Shown here: in pieces, positions 37,329 through 49,350 of the stretch
How the letters are laid out: each line of letters begins with the position of its first letter
Numbering within the stretch: position 1 is the stretch's first letter
Origin: Tetrahymena elliotti 4EA
Lineage: Eukaryota > Ciliophora > Oligohymenophorea > Hymenostomatida > Tetrahymenidae
Assembly: GCA_000231825.2 (NCBI GenBank)
Contig: AFXF02001838.1
Span: 1 to 64,000, forward strand
DNA: 64,000 nt
Reading direction: 5' to 3'
Position numbers and translations under genes: made by a program
The notes under the pieces: model-generated
Database searches by the model: none
Seen by the model: only the letters and a program-made list of their open reading frames with translations
Told to the model about the DNA's origin: nothing

Positions 37329-40300
37329 ATGAATATGTAAGATAGTTCTGAGGAAGATAAAAATAAATATACAATCTCTTTAACTTTTAAGAATGTGAAT
37401 GAAAGTTAATTTAAAGATTTTCATTCTATAGCATAAAAAGTTTAAGAAGAGAAGATATTTTAAGGGAAAAAGCATTATGAAAAAATTATGATCATTAGTT
37501 TTACAGATCAATATTATGATCTCGAAGATAAATATGAGTTAATGGGAAATGTAGAAGAGAAAATTAATGAGTAATTAGAAAATTTAATGTCAGCAAATGA
37601 TTACAATGTAAAGTTTGGGTTAATGAAAAGAAAAGAGACCAGAATAAAAGTCTATTAGAAGAAAATTGATTAGGATTTAGTCAATATTTACATGCTGATT
37701 CAGTATAGCTAAAATAAAATCGAAAATAATATTATACAAAAGATAAAGAGGATATTAAATACAGATATTTATGAATCCAAATAAATGATAAGAAGTTAAA
37801 TTTATAAGAATTTTTATAGACCACATACTGATATATTTTAATATCCTACTTAAAATAGACTTCTTTTAAATAATTTTACATATGGAATGTAAAAGAACCT
37901 CTCAAGCTAGTTTGTTACAATATGGGATTTGAAGGATCTAAAAGATTTATATGAAAACGAAAAGGAAGGTTGTTAGGGCGTTTGCTTTATTGAATTTGTT
38001 CACAAAAGAAATTTCAAAGATGAAGATAAATTCTTTATTTTCTTTACAGTAAAAGTGTTAGATTATTATATACCTTTTTAGCTTTAAGTACAAGTAGATA
38101 GCATTTACACCTGTGACTTATTTTAGAATCCAAGTGTTAACGATTTTGTTTTATTTTTAAAGATAGTAGGCTTTCCAAAAATAAGTAAGAGCTTCCCTAT
38201 CTAAAATAGGTTTTATTATCACTATGACTTTTTGAATTGGGAAAGATATTCAAATTTTTTATTAGGAAAGATCTAGGAGTAAAGCAATTTAATTAAAATG
38301 TAAATACTACAGCATTAAGTAATACAAATAAATATAAATAAAGAATATATAAGTGAAAATAAAGATTCTTTTGCAAATATCATAAAGCTTTTCAAAGAAT
38401 AAAACAAAGTTTAATTCCATGATTTAAACTCCAAAAAATCTCCATTGTAAGGTTGTTAGTATAGAAATTATTTTGATGAAGGTATTTTATCATTTTTAGA
38501 AATTCTCAAAAATCAGTATTCCAAGACAAAACACTTTCTCAAATTTTAGAATATTTTAGCAAAACTAGTTATGACAAAAGTTTTAGATCTTCATATGCTT
38601 AAAGATGCTTAAGTACAATAAAAAATAAGGTAAAATTTCAAAAAAGCTACAGCTTTGTTCAGGTTAATACACTTAAATCCTTAAACTTATTCAGTAAATT
38701 ATAAATTAAATTCGTTATTTTTATTAGAAATATTATTTAAAATTAGATTTAAAATGGTGATTTGAACAGTTTTCTAGATTATTGGCTATCTCAATCTCAA
38801 TCTTTGAAACATATTAATTAATAAATTAAAGAATTTTTATGGATTCCAGAAAATTTTTGTTTGGTGAACAAAATAATTATTACTCCTTCTGTTTCTATTT
38901 ATGGAAACGAAGAGCTTATTCCTTTATCGTCTAACTTTAAAGTGAGTAAATTTTATGAATAAGATTCAATAGTATATTTACTAGATGAAGATTTCAATTT
39001 ATTTGATTTTGAAGAGACTGATGAAAATTTCTTTAAAACTATATTTGAAAAACACATAAAGAATAACACTATTCAAATTGAAGAAATTTCAATAGTATAT
39101 TATATAAATGCCATCACAAGTAGATGCTTGTAAAGAAACTGCTTTTTTGCAACTCAATTTGAAAAGATAGATGATAAGCAAAATACTTTTTTGGAATATA
39201 TCTAAAAGAGTAATGTTAATTTTACACAGCCTATTTATAAATGTGAAATATAATAGATTTAAATTTAAGGCAACCACTCTGAAGTAGGTTTTCTAAATTT
39301 TAAACTGCTTAACAAGATTTTAAATGATGTTGGTTATGAATATACAGACAACAAATTTTCATCTATTTTTCTCTTATACAAATATGAAGATGGAAAGGAT
39401 AACTTATGCACTCTTTTTTATAATGAGGGATTACCAGATACAAATTATTTTATTTAATTTATGTCAAATGATGAAGTAAAAAACTTCGATAGAGTGACAA
39501 TCTAAATATATAGTATTAATAAATGCAAAGAGCAAGGTTATATCAATCAGACTAATTTAGGAGATTTTCTTGATTGTAAAAACTTGGTAGTTTAAAAACT
39601 GAGTGAATCCATCAAAGAAGATAAATTTGAAGGTTTGGAACTTTCCTAGCAACTTAATGAAGTTAAAATATGGTAAAAAGTAAACCAATTAGAGTTTTAT
39701 TTGGGTAAAAATATTTATCCAATCTAAGACAGCTTCATAATTACAGGTAGAAAGGCAATGATGAATTAGCAAAAGATTGAAAATATTTATGATAAAACCA
39801 TACATACTGAAAAATTCACAATTGCAAAAGTTTAGCTCAAAGTAAAATTTTTTCTTTCCTATTTTTTTGGGTTCATTTTCTCTCAATTTATTTTCAAATT
39901 TATTGAATAAATAATAAAAATAATCAAATGAATCTATCTATCTATCTAAATTCAAAGAAAAATATTAATTTTTTAAAAAATAAATAAATAAATAGCTCCC
40001 AAATTAAAAAGGTAGCATTAAAAATGTTTTGATAGCTAAGAAAAAAGGAACTTTTGTTAGTAAGTTTTATGTATTTGAAGTGCTAGAAGGAGGAGCTAAT
40101 TTTAAAAGTAATGAAATAAAAATAAATTAAAGTATTATACTATTTCACCCAGATTTCTAAGAATACTATTTTTGGCCTGAATTTTATTCTTAAAGAGAAG
40201 ATGTATTTGAGCATAATTAAAAAGAATATATTGTAATAATAAATCCTAATTCTATAACTGATGAAATCAAATAAATCACCAATAAAAAATTTGAAGAAAT

Positions 40301-41845
40301 AGAAATAAAAAGATAAGGATAAAAAAATTAAAAGAATTCATAGCAAAAAAATAACGGTGAATAGTACTTAGATGAAGATGATGGTTATAGAAACAAAGAA
40401 AGGCAAGAAACTAGAGGATAATAGTTCCTTAACGGAGTAATAAAAAATAATATTAAATCTCAAGCTATGCTTCTTTTTTATGGTGAGCATTAAGTAGATC
40501 AATAAGACAATAACAAATTAAATTAATAAGATAATAGTGAGAGTTACTTACATGAATTATTCAAAGAGTTAAATTTTGATTCTCCTTCATTTAACTTAGA
40601 TTAATTTAAAAAAGAAAAGAAAAATTATGATTTCAACATCCTCTTAAAGTCAAAGCTAAATCACATAGTTTATTCCTTTGATTTACAATACAAATTTTAA
40701 AAAAAGGAAGAAAAACTTGAAAAAGTTGAAAAAAATAATAAAATAAGAAATTTGATCTACGAACTATATGAAAATATATAAACATAGCTTCGAAATTTAA
40801 AGGATTAAATTAAAACCAATCCTAGCAGCTACTTTCTGTTTGATTAATTTAGAAATGTTTTCTTATAAAAAGAAATATCTTTACCAGAAGAACTCATAAG
40901 GAAATGTATCAAAGTAATTAATTTACTCTAATTTTTCATTTATTTTCGTTATCTTTCTCTATTTATTTATTCATTCATTTAATTCTTTAAAATATATGTT
41001 TACTATCACGCACTAAACAATCATCAAATTAAATATTTTATATTAAGAATTTCATTTTTTACTCAAAACTCTTTTTATTTTAATAATTTTAGAATATGAT
41101 TACTTTCTATTAGAATCTTGATAAGTTATCAAATCAATACATACTTTAAAGAGCTAATATTGATTAAAAGAATAGTCTAGTTTATAACAATCGTAAATTA
41201 TAATATTTTAAATTGCTATCAAATGGTTATTACCTTTCTATTGGTGAGTTAATTAAACTTTACAAAAAATTTTTGATTAATGAAATATCTTAAGATTTTG
41301 TAGATTACTTTAACATTTACTTTAAAGATGAGCTTTTATAGGAAAGGATTATAAACTTGTATAATGAAAAAATGAAACCTATTAATTATTTTAAAAATAA
41401 AGCATTTTATTCTTAACTAGATAAAAAAAAAATGAAAGACTAACTATTTCTTTTACTTAGAGAGGCTATGTTTGTAGTTAACTTTTATTTCATAACCTAA
41501 GATAAAAAATTAGAAAATCATGATTTAAGTTAGTTTGAAAATAATTTTGAAGAGTTGGCTAGCTTAGAAAAAGATGACATATATAGCCAAAACTTCTACT
41601 ATAATATCTTTCCAAAAATAATTAAATCAATAGACTATAGTATAGATGATGCTTCCTATATTGTCAAGAAAAGTATTAAAAACTAGCTTAAAAAATAATT
41701 TGAATAAGAGCAAGAAGAAGAAGATGATGATGATGAAGATGATTAAGATAAGTTAAAAGATATCAAAGATATCAGTATGATTGCTCATGAATCAGATATA
41801 TCTATTTCAAGTATTTTAGACTCTACAATCAATAAATACTTGTGA
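37329..41845 (+). CDS. Hypothetical 1376-aa protein with acidic C-terminus
   Basis: I do not recognise this protein. Four exons (37329-38693, 38747-39841, 39996-40913, 41093-41845) sum to 4131 nt and join in phase 0 at each of the three introns (53, 154 and 179 nt). The sequence looks globular over most of its length, with evenly spaced hydrophobic and aromatic residues. It has no signal peptide or clear membrane segment. A Q/N/K-rich low-complexity insert lies near residues 910-1010, and an acidic E/D run near residues 1330-1345 precedes the C-terminus. A beta-rich stretch after intron 2 (about residues 821-890, with KGTFVSKFYVFEVLEGG) could be an OB- or SH3-like fold; this is only an impression. 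Intron 2 contains a (TCTA)4 tract (39933-39948). I saw no kinase, helicase or polymerase catalytic motif. Confidence 0.8.
39933..39948. repeat. (TCTA)4 microsatellite in an intron
   Basis: Four perfect TCTA units lie inside the second intron of the 1376-aa gene. Similar short tetranucleotide tracts occur near 12588-12600 (TCTA), 33097-33111 (CTTA) and 49553-49568 (AACT). All of them lie in noncoding DNA. Confidence 0.8.
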
Positions 41846-42444
41846 ATAATTATCTCAGATGAATTTCAATGTATTTTTTTATTTTTAAATAATATGATAT
41901 TTAGAAATTTTGTATTTAATTAAATTGTTTCTTAAAAATGTTTAGGTTATCTATCTATTCAAAAGGAATAAAAATAAAAAACATGTTCTAGTTGATATAT
42001 ATACTTCAAGAAAATATTTTTACAGAAAAGAATATAATTTTAGTTTATAAATTAAACTTTTTTGGATTTAAATAAGCAATAATAAAAAATGTTAAATACT
42101 ACTTTAAATTGATAAATTGTTGTTTAATTAATATTTAAAATTTTAAAATAGATTTTATTTTTCTTTAATATTTCTTTAAATTTGACAATATTTTCATATT
42201 TTTATTCAGAAAAATCAATTAGTTATTGTAAAATAATTTTAGATTCTTAATAAAAAAAGGAAATACCCCTTTGCCAATTTGTAAAAATATTTCACTTAAT
42301 TTATCAATGATATGTTTAGGCTCTGTTTCAGTGTAAAATGTTAATGAAAAACAGACATTTTATAAAAATTACTATTCATATTTATAACTATTTATTTAAT
42401 TTAATCTAATTTTATATAGAATAAAATTAATCTAAAACTCTCTA
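41846..42444. other. Convergent spacer
   Basis: This 0.6-kb AT-rich spacer separates the 3' ends of the 1376-aa gene and the cystatin gene. I see no features in it. Confidence 0.5.
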
Positions 42445-42789
42445 TCAATTACATCCTGTAATCTCGTAATCTACTTTTCCATTAGATGGTAAAGAAGCAA
42501 AAATATTCACAGTAAGAGAACCTTCACTATAATGATCTGTCTTGAAAACTATTCTATAATTAGTACCAGCAACTATTTAATATTCAGCTTTGATTACATT
42601 TTGCAATTATACAGATGAATTAACATTTTCAAGTTAACATTGAGAGACAAAGTTTTGTTTTGCATATTTAATTGCATTCAAAAATAATTCTTGAGGGTTA
42701 CTTAAATCTACTTCATGATAGTTTCCATAACCTTTTGTTTTACTAAGATTAACGCAAATTAAAACAGCTATTAAGATATAAAATTTCAT
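42445..42789 (-). CDS. Secreted cystatin-type cysteine protease inhibitor
   Basis: This is an intronless gene for 114 aa. Residues 1 to about 19 form a signal peptide (M-K-F followed by a hydrophobic ILIAVLICVNL core). The mature part fits a single cystatin domain. The family's papain-binding motif Q-x-V-x-G is present as QIVAG at residues 71-75. It is preceded by the expected helix (ELFLNAIKYAKQNF), with a GGY-like glycine region at the mature N-terminus (KGYGNY). Two cysteines (51 and 113) could form a disulfide. The final strand reads VDYEITGCN. Cystatins inhibit papain-like proteases by wedging this loop into the active site, so a secretory or phagosomal role in controlling the many ciliate cathepsins is likely. 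A broken copy lies just upstream. Confidence 0.88.
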
Positions 42790-43637
42790 TTTATGCCCTT
42801 TTTTGATGAAGAATAATACTAAAGATTTAATTAATAAAAAAACTTTATAAACTTATTCATCAATATAAATGATTTAATATTTGATTTTTTCTTTTAAAAT
42901 CTATGAACAAAAAGATTTTTGTGTGCAAGAATATCTTAAATCATCAAAAATCATTAAAGAGTAAATATCTCAAATATTTTTTTTAGAGAAAACATAATGT
43001 TGAATTTTAGTTTGTTAATTAAATCTAAAATCATTAATATTACATTTTAGGATTTTTAACATAAAAGCAATAAAAATCTTTTTAGAACTACTAATCATTT
43101 AGGGTAAATTAAGTAAGTGCAAAGAAGCTAAAGAGAAATATTGAAATATTTAGTCAATTGTTTATGAACTTTTAATAAAAAGGATTATTTTTAATATAAA
43201 TAAAGAACAATAAAGTATCAAAAAAGTTATTCAAGAATAAAAATGCTAAAAACAAAACTCTAATTAATAGAATAATACTTTTATTGCTACAAAAATTCAA
43301 TTTATCTTCCACAAAGAAACATAATTGTGAAATTAAAAAATTATTGATTTTGAAAGTAAAAATGTAGGATTATCTTCAATAATTACTATCTAAAATAAAA
43401 AAAGATACTTTTATAAATAAATATAACTCTTGAATCTTCTCAATAAAATGAATATTAATTTTAATTTGTTTCTTTGTTCAACAAATAAATTAAATATTCC
43501 AAATCATTTTTCTTTAATTAAGCTTGATTTAATTATTTTGTTTAAATTTTTAAATTATCTAAATTTTAATATTTATTTTGTGTTATAACAAATAGTGTTT
43601 CTAAATTTATTAAATTTACTTTTTAATTATTCTTTCA
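42790..43637. other. Spacer between intact and broken cystatin copies
   Basis: This 0.85-kb AT-rich spacer contains the promoter of the intact cystatin gene. I see no coding frame. Confidence 0.5.
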
Positions 43638-43967
43638 TCAGTAACATTCTTTTATCTTGTAAATTATTATACCATTTTTAGGCAAAGAAGCAAAAACTTT
43701 AATGTTAATAGCTCATTCAAAAAAATGTTATGTTTAGAAATCTAAAATATAGTTTAGTTAGTCCCCGCTATCATTTAGTAATAAGCTTAGACAAAATCTT
43801 TTAATATAACAGATTAATCGATATTTTCTTATTAGCATTCAATTATATAATTTTCTTGAGCATATGTAATTGATTCAAAATAATTCTGAAGGGTAAGTTT
43901 AATCAACCTCAAGATAACCTCCAGGTAAAGCTTTTGCACTGAGGTTTATAAATATAAAAATTGCCAT
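43638..43967 (-). pseudogene. Broken cystatin copy
   Basis: This is a degenerate paralogue of the downstream cystatin gene in the same orientation. Homologous blocks appear in order but in different frames: a hydrophobic leader (AIFIFINLSA), GGYLEVD, then ITYAQENYIIEC, QMIAGTN (the Q-x-V-x-G loop with V changed to I), and a terminal KVFASLPKNG...CY before TGA. A one-base shift lies near 43873, where the first frame meets TGA. A second lies near 43714, before the last strand. The original start codon context is also lost: the leader begins at an internal ATG at 43967. Two independent frame breaks in a short gene make a pseudogene far more likely than an intron arrangement, since no GT...AG pair repairs them. 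Confidence 0.75.
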
Positions 43968-44937
43968 TAACTTTTTATCACTAAGGAAATTTTTAATGAA
44001 CTCTTAATATCTTTTTCAAACAAAATATAAATACCTATTTTTCAATATTACATTATTTTTTTAGCTAAAAGCTTATTATTCATGATAAACTTGATTTATT
44101 AATTCAAAAATATGAATCTATTTTTCTTATTAGATTTTTAATAAGAAAATTTTTGTTTTAATATTGTTAAGATCATACATAAAAAATAGATCAGAGTATT
44201 TTAATTATTTAAGAAATATTCCCCTCCCAAATTCATCAATTTATTAAATTTACAAATTAATTTTTCCTCTCTATTTTTTTAAATGAATATTTTAATTAAA
44301 AAAAGAAAAATACAATATTCTTCTCCTTTAAAAATATTTATTTTTATTTATTTATTATTTATTTTTTTTATTTACTTATTTATTATTTATTTTGTTTCTT
44401 TATTTCTTTTATTAATATTTGAATTTCTATTTTTTTATTTGGTTTTTATTTTTAGTTCATAATTTTTATATTATCAATAAATTATTTTTATGAGTTATTT
44501 TATCAAAATGAATATTTAAGCTATTGTATTTTGTTTGTATTTATCTAAGAAAACGAGATATCATATTGCTAAATTGTTAAATATTTTTTAAGCTATTTAA
44601 TTTAAAAAAAATTGGATTGGAGAGAAATGATATTTGATTTTGATTTTTCCATCGTCATTCTAAGAATGGGATTTGATAATAAATGAAACTAAGAATAATA
44701 TATCTGATTTATCTGGTTTAAAAACTAAGGTGTATGGATGTGTGATTGCAGCTCTAAATTTATTTTATAGAGGGAGATTGAAAAACTTTGAGATATTTAT
44801 TAATAATTTCATTTTTATCAAGATTTTTAACAGGGTTTCTGTTTTCCTGCTTTTCTATTTTTTTGGAATTTTAGAAATTAAATAAATTATAAATTTTGAA
44901 AAGATTGATCCTTTTTTAAATTAGGTTCAATCTAATA
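43968..44937. other. AT-rich spacer with (TTTA)n-like tract
   Basis: This 1-kb spacer includes a long stretch built almost only of T and A, with TTTATTTATTTATT-like units at about 44330-44460. A rightward frame at 44673-44885 has no motif and looks like chance. The right end is the 3' flank of the 1304-aa gene. Confidence 0.5.
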
Positions 44938-47900
44938 TCATAAAATAAATAAGAAACAGCATATTTACAATAGAAAAGTTTTAAATGCTTCAAAACAAAT
45001 AAAATAAGAGTCATAATATTTAGTTGCTATTTTAATATCTTTCATTTGATTGCAAATTAGTTTGGTATTTATACAATTCGATTTATCAATCATTTCTTTA
45101 GCTTTCCAATTTAATATTTCAAGATCTTCTTCTATATAATTTTGATTTTTTCTCAGTTTCCCTAATGTGTTGAATTGCTTTATTATTTTATTATTTCTCT
45201 GACATATGTCTTCTATATTTAAGGTTAGTTCTTCTAGGTTCAACTCTTCAAGTGTGATTTTGGTGGGTTATTTGGCTTGAATTGTGTATACTTTTTCTTT
45301 AAAAAATTAGTCTAATTTTTTAATAACATCTTCTTCATCTAGCTTATTGGTTTTTTATTAGATTTGCATAATGTTTTTTTATTCTTAGCATTCGTATAGT
45401 AGCTTTTCTTGATATTCTTGAATAATATCATTTTTAGATTTATATATGTATGACTCATAAATTTCTTACTTTATATTTAGCAATCCCCACATAGTTCTAT
45501 TTTTTTATAGGTAATTTTTTTAAGATCCTTCATGCATAAATTCTATACAAATTTCAGTTAGTATTTTGCAATTAGTTCCAGCACCATACTTATTATTTCT
45601 ATCTTTATTATACATACTTGGGAGAAGAATTAAGGTAAGACACTCTTTATTGACATTTATATTAGGGAATTTACCAAAAAACAGTTTACCATAATCTGAA
45701 TTATCTATGATTAGCTATTTAAGCATTGGAAAGTTTTATATATTATCATTAATTAGAGGAATAACTTAGAATTATTCAGTTTTTCCAAAATAAAAAGTAG
45801 TTTAAAAAGAAGATTAAACTGATACTTCATCTTCGTTTTATGCTTCCTATGCGTTATTTTTTTTATATTAGTATTAATTAATTTAAGGAAAAATGCTATT
45901 ATTGTTGCTTTTTTGGAATTCTTAACTATTTTACAAGTTTTAATTATTTAAATAATTTTATTGTTAAATGTTGTGGCTTTGTTGGTCTTTTGAATATTTT
46001 TAATTAAAAAATTTAGATTTCATCTCTTCCTCCATTTATTTTTTTTCATTTTATAAGTTTTACTACTATTATTCTTTTAACATTTAGAAAGGAGTTTTTA
46101 TTGTGAAAAATGTTTCATCATAATGAAGATCTAAGGAGTTAAAAATAATAATTTTTTTGGGATTTCTAATATCGAACTCATTAAGTATAATATTGTAATC
46201 TACTAAAAGTTTAGTCCTTTCACTTTATGAAATATTCCCCTATTATAATTTTTTTTGAAAATTTAAAGTATTTAAACAAATCTAAATTACTTAAATTAAT
46301 GGTTGTTTAAACTGCATTCTAGAATATTAAGAGTTTCTATCAAAAAAAGAGTTTTCATTATTTTAGTTGTTAAATTATTCTTTTGAGGTTTCCATATAAT
46401 AGATACCATCAATATTATATTTATTATGCATAAAAAAATTAAAAACATAATCCCAAACTTCATTTTTTTCAGGAAAAATAATTATAACTTGATAAAACTA
46501 AGAAATAGACTTGAACATAATTTTTAGATTCTCTCTTTGCCAAAAATACCTAAGCATTAATTCATGAATGCTCATATCTTTAGACATTTAAACATTGTAA
46601 CACTACTGTTCTTCATCATAATAATTTTCTCCTTTTTAAAAAAATGGTCTGTCATATCTACCCAGAACTCCATCAAAGTGAAATATTGCCAAAAATTATT
46701 TAGGCTATCCTAGGCCATTTCTGTGTGACAGATAATAACTTTTTAATTTAATACATTAAAACTTATCATTTTAAATTTAATTCTTTTTCTTTAAAGACTT
46801 TCTTGGCTATAATAAAGATACTATATCATTCTTCATAAATGTATTTTTTTTAAGAAGTTTTTTATTTAAGTTTAAATTATGATACAAATTCTAATTCTCT
46901 TATTTACTTTATTCTTATTGAATAGGAATTTTATCTGAACTCTATTAACTCTTTAGAATCTAACAAGGGCTTTGAACTCGTGTAATTTTAGGAGATGAAG
47001 ATCTTTGAGCATAAAAAAAAACTTTACTTTATGAACTGCTCTAAATTGTAGTCAGAAGAGAAGGCGAATTTTATTTATTATCCTCTTAATTTTACTCTTT
47101 TTAAAATTTTTTAATTGAATCAGAATTATAAGTATTGATTAAAGGCAGTTTTTCTAAGGAAGATTATTTTGCTAAAATATCTGTCTATTTAATTGAATTT
47201 CTTATACTATCACTAGTGTTTAGAGTATTTTATTACTTATGTTATTCAACAGCTAGGTTTTAATTAGGTTATTTATTATTTACTAACTAATCTTCACTTT
47301 AACTTTCCTCTTCTTACTCTTCATCATCTTCATCTTCAGCATCAACATCCTCTTCTTAATCTTAATTATCATCATTATTATCTTAATTTTTGATATTCCC
47401 ATCATTTTATTTATCAGATTCATTTTAAATGTACTTTTGAGAATTTCTCATTTAGAATTTAGATAATTTTTATTCATAGCGAGGACCTCTTTCTTTTAGG
47501 ATTTATGTCTATTAAGAAGATTGGTTGTTTAATGAAATAAAATACTCTTGTTAGCTTGCATTTTCGATCTTTTTCTCTTTTTATGGATTTTCTTATTATT
47601 ATTTTAAGCTCATAGAAACATCTTGTAAAACTTGATAATTTGATTTTACTTCATTTGTTAAATCTTAAGGAGTAGAAATATCTTTTGTATTAATCTGCAT
47701 AGAATTCTTTTTCATCTTTTAAATACTAGAGTCATTAAATTGTTTATCTGTTTTTTTGATTAGCTTCCTTAGCTTCTTAAAATTTTCTTGTTTCTTAATA
47801 AAAATTTTTTTTTGCATAGATTCATGATCAAAAAAATATTTAGGATTATTTTTTAAAAAATTATCTATATTAAAATATCTTAGTTTTATTACAGGAGGTT

Positions 47901-48916
47901 GTTATGGTTATTATTATTGTTGTTATTACTATTATTATTGCTATGATTACAGTTACGACTACTATTGAATATTATTCTGATTTAAATTAAAGTTACCATT
48001 TTATTAAACTTAATTCGAATCTACTTGCTGACATCCTTAAATGCTCAAATTTTTTTATTTCTTTAAAGTGTTTTATTGATTAAAGAAAGAAGCATTTTAC
48101 GCATTCTAGTTGATATTATTAGTGTTATTCTACTAGAACCTTTCAATATTATTAATAAATGAATTTCCACTCTAAAAAGCTATTGAAGACCTATGCTTTT
48201 GAATTATTTATAAAAAACAATTAAAGTATTTAAATACCTTGATTTTAATTTTAATTTACTTCATGTTTTACAGTTTTATTATGATGGTGTTAATATAATA
48301 TCGATTTTTAATCACTTTGATAAATTTTAGGTGAATCACTCTCTTTTTATATCTGATTTGCTTATATCACTTTCATTTATCCTTAACTTTACTAATTGCA
48401 AATTAAACTCTTCTTTTCTGAAGGAGATGAAAAATCTTTGACAGCAATAAGTGAGTTTTTACTACTCTACTAAATCTTTTAAATTAAATTGTTTTAATTT
48501 ATGTTTATTTAAATTTTTTAGTGCTTTTATTAAAGAGGACTTAAACTTTTTTCATTATTAATCAAAGGCATTGCTGGAACTTTATCACTTATAGGATTAA
48601 TTGGCTTAGGCTATAAAACACTTTCTTGCTACTAATTTTCTAAAGGTAATTTTTTCTTTTTAAACAATTTTTCTTTTTTTTTACTAATGTCTCCTTCTTC
48701 ATCATCAACAACAGGTTATTGATTTAAATCAGGAAGATCTTAGGATTTTTATCTCTTTTCTTTGAAATCAACACCTAATTTTCTTGATACTTTTTTAGAT
48801 GGGCTCTTTGACTAAGCAGATACTTTTTTTGGGATTTTTTTTACAACAAAAATTGCTGGATTTTTCTAAATTTTAAACTGCTAGTTATTACTATTATCTC
48901 TTTTATCTTATTACAT
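44938..48916 (-). CDS. 1304-aa Q/N-rich protein with possible HAD-like C-terminal domain
   Basis: Two exons (48260-48916 and 44938-48195) sum to 3915 nt around one 64-nt phase-0 intron. The N-terminal 120 residues are basic (KKIPKKVSA, SPSKKVSRK), and Q/N-rich tracts follow, including a nearly pure Q run near residues 315-330. An acidic D/E-Q region (around residues 490-530) leads to a folded C-terminal half. There, QFLAIFHFDGVLGRYDRP at about 719-736 resembles the nucleophile motif of HAD hydrolases, possibly the Swiss-Army-Knife RNA-repair subtype. A later FYQVIIIFPEKNEVWDYVF stretch fits HAD motif II spacing. The expected second Asp of DxD is G, so catalysis is uncertain. The last 200 residues are helical and K/E/Q-rich. 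An internal ATG at 46836 could be mistaken for the start, but the same frame runs on upstream through Q-coded TAA/TAG to 48916. Confidence 0.8.
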
Positions 48917-49350
48917 TACTTCTATTAACAAAAATTATTCAGTATATTATTAAAATAATAAATTAAATGAAAAAAATTAAATATTATACAAAAAGTAACA
49001 TTATTTACTGTTTTGTTTTGATATTTTGAATAGGCTATTCTTTATATTATTTCGCTATGTAAATACAGTAATAACTTGCAAAAAATTCTTAGAAAATTAA
49101 TTAAGTTCATTCATTAGTCAAGCAGACAAAGTTTATTTCAAAATTTTTTATTTATTCTATTTATTAAAATAATTTATCTTGATTAAAATTAAAAAAAGGC
49201 GTTGTTGAATAATAAAATAATTAAAAAATTTGAAAAAGATTTTGGTAAATAAAAATAAAATATATAATTAATTTTATAGAATATTTTAATTTCTTTTATT
49301 TAAATATTTTTATGACATTCTTATCTTAGAAAAATTTTGAAGACTTATTC
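48917..49350. other. Spacer between two leftward genes
   Basis: This 434-bp AT-rich spacer lies upstream of the 1304-aa gene and downstream of the RNPS1-like gene. It contains no recognisable element. Confidence 0.5.

Noticed and set aside
44673..44885. Small rightward frame
   Set aside because: It lies in AT-rich spacer with no motif, no A-rich start context and no support from neighbours.
46836..46836. ATG at 46836 as the start of a 632-aa HAD-like gene
   Set aside because: The same frame continues upstream without TGA through Q-rich coding sequence to a better start at 48916, with one in-phase 64-nt intron.
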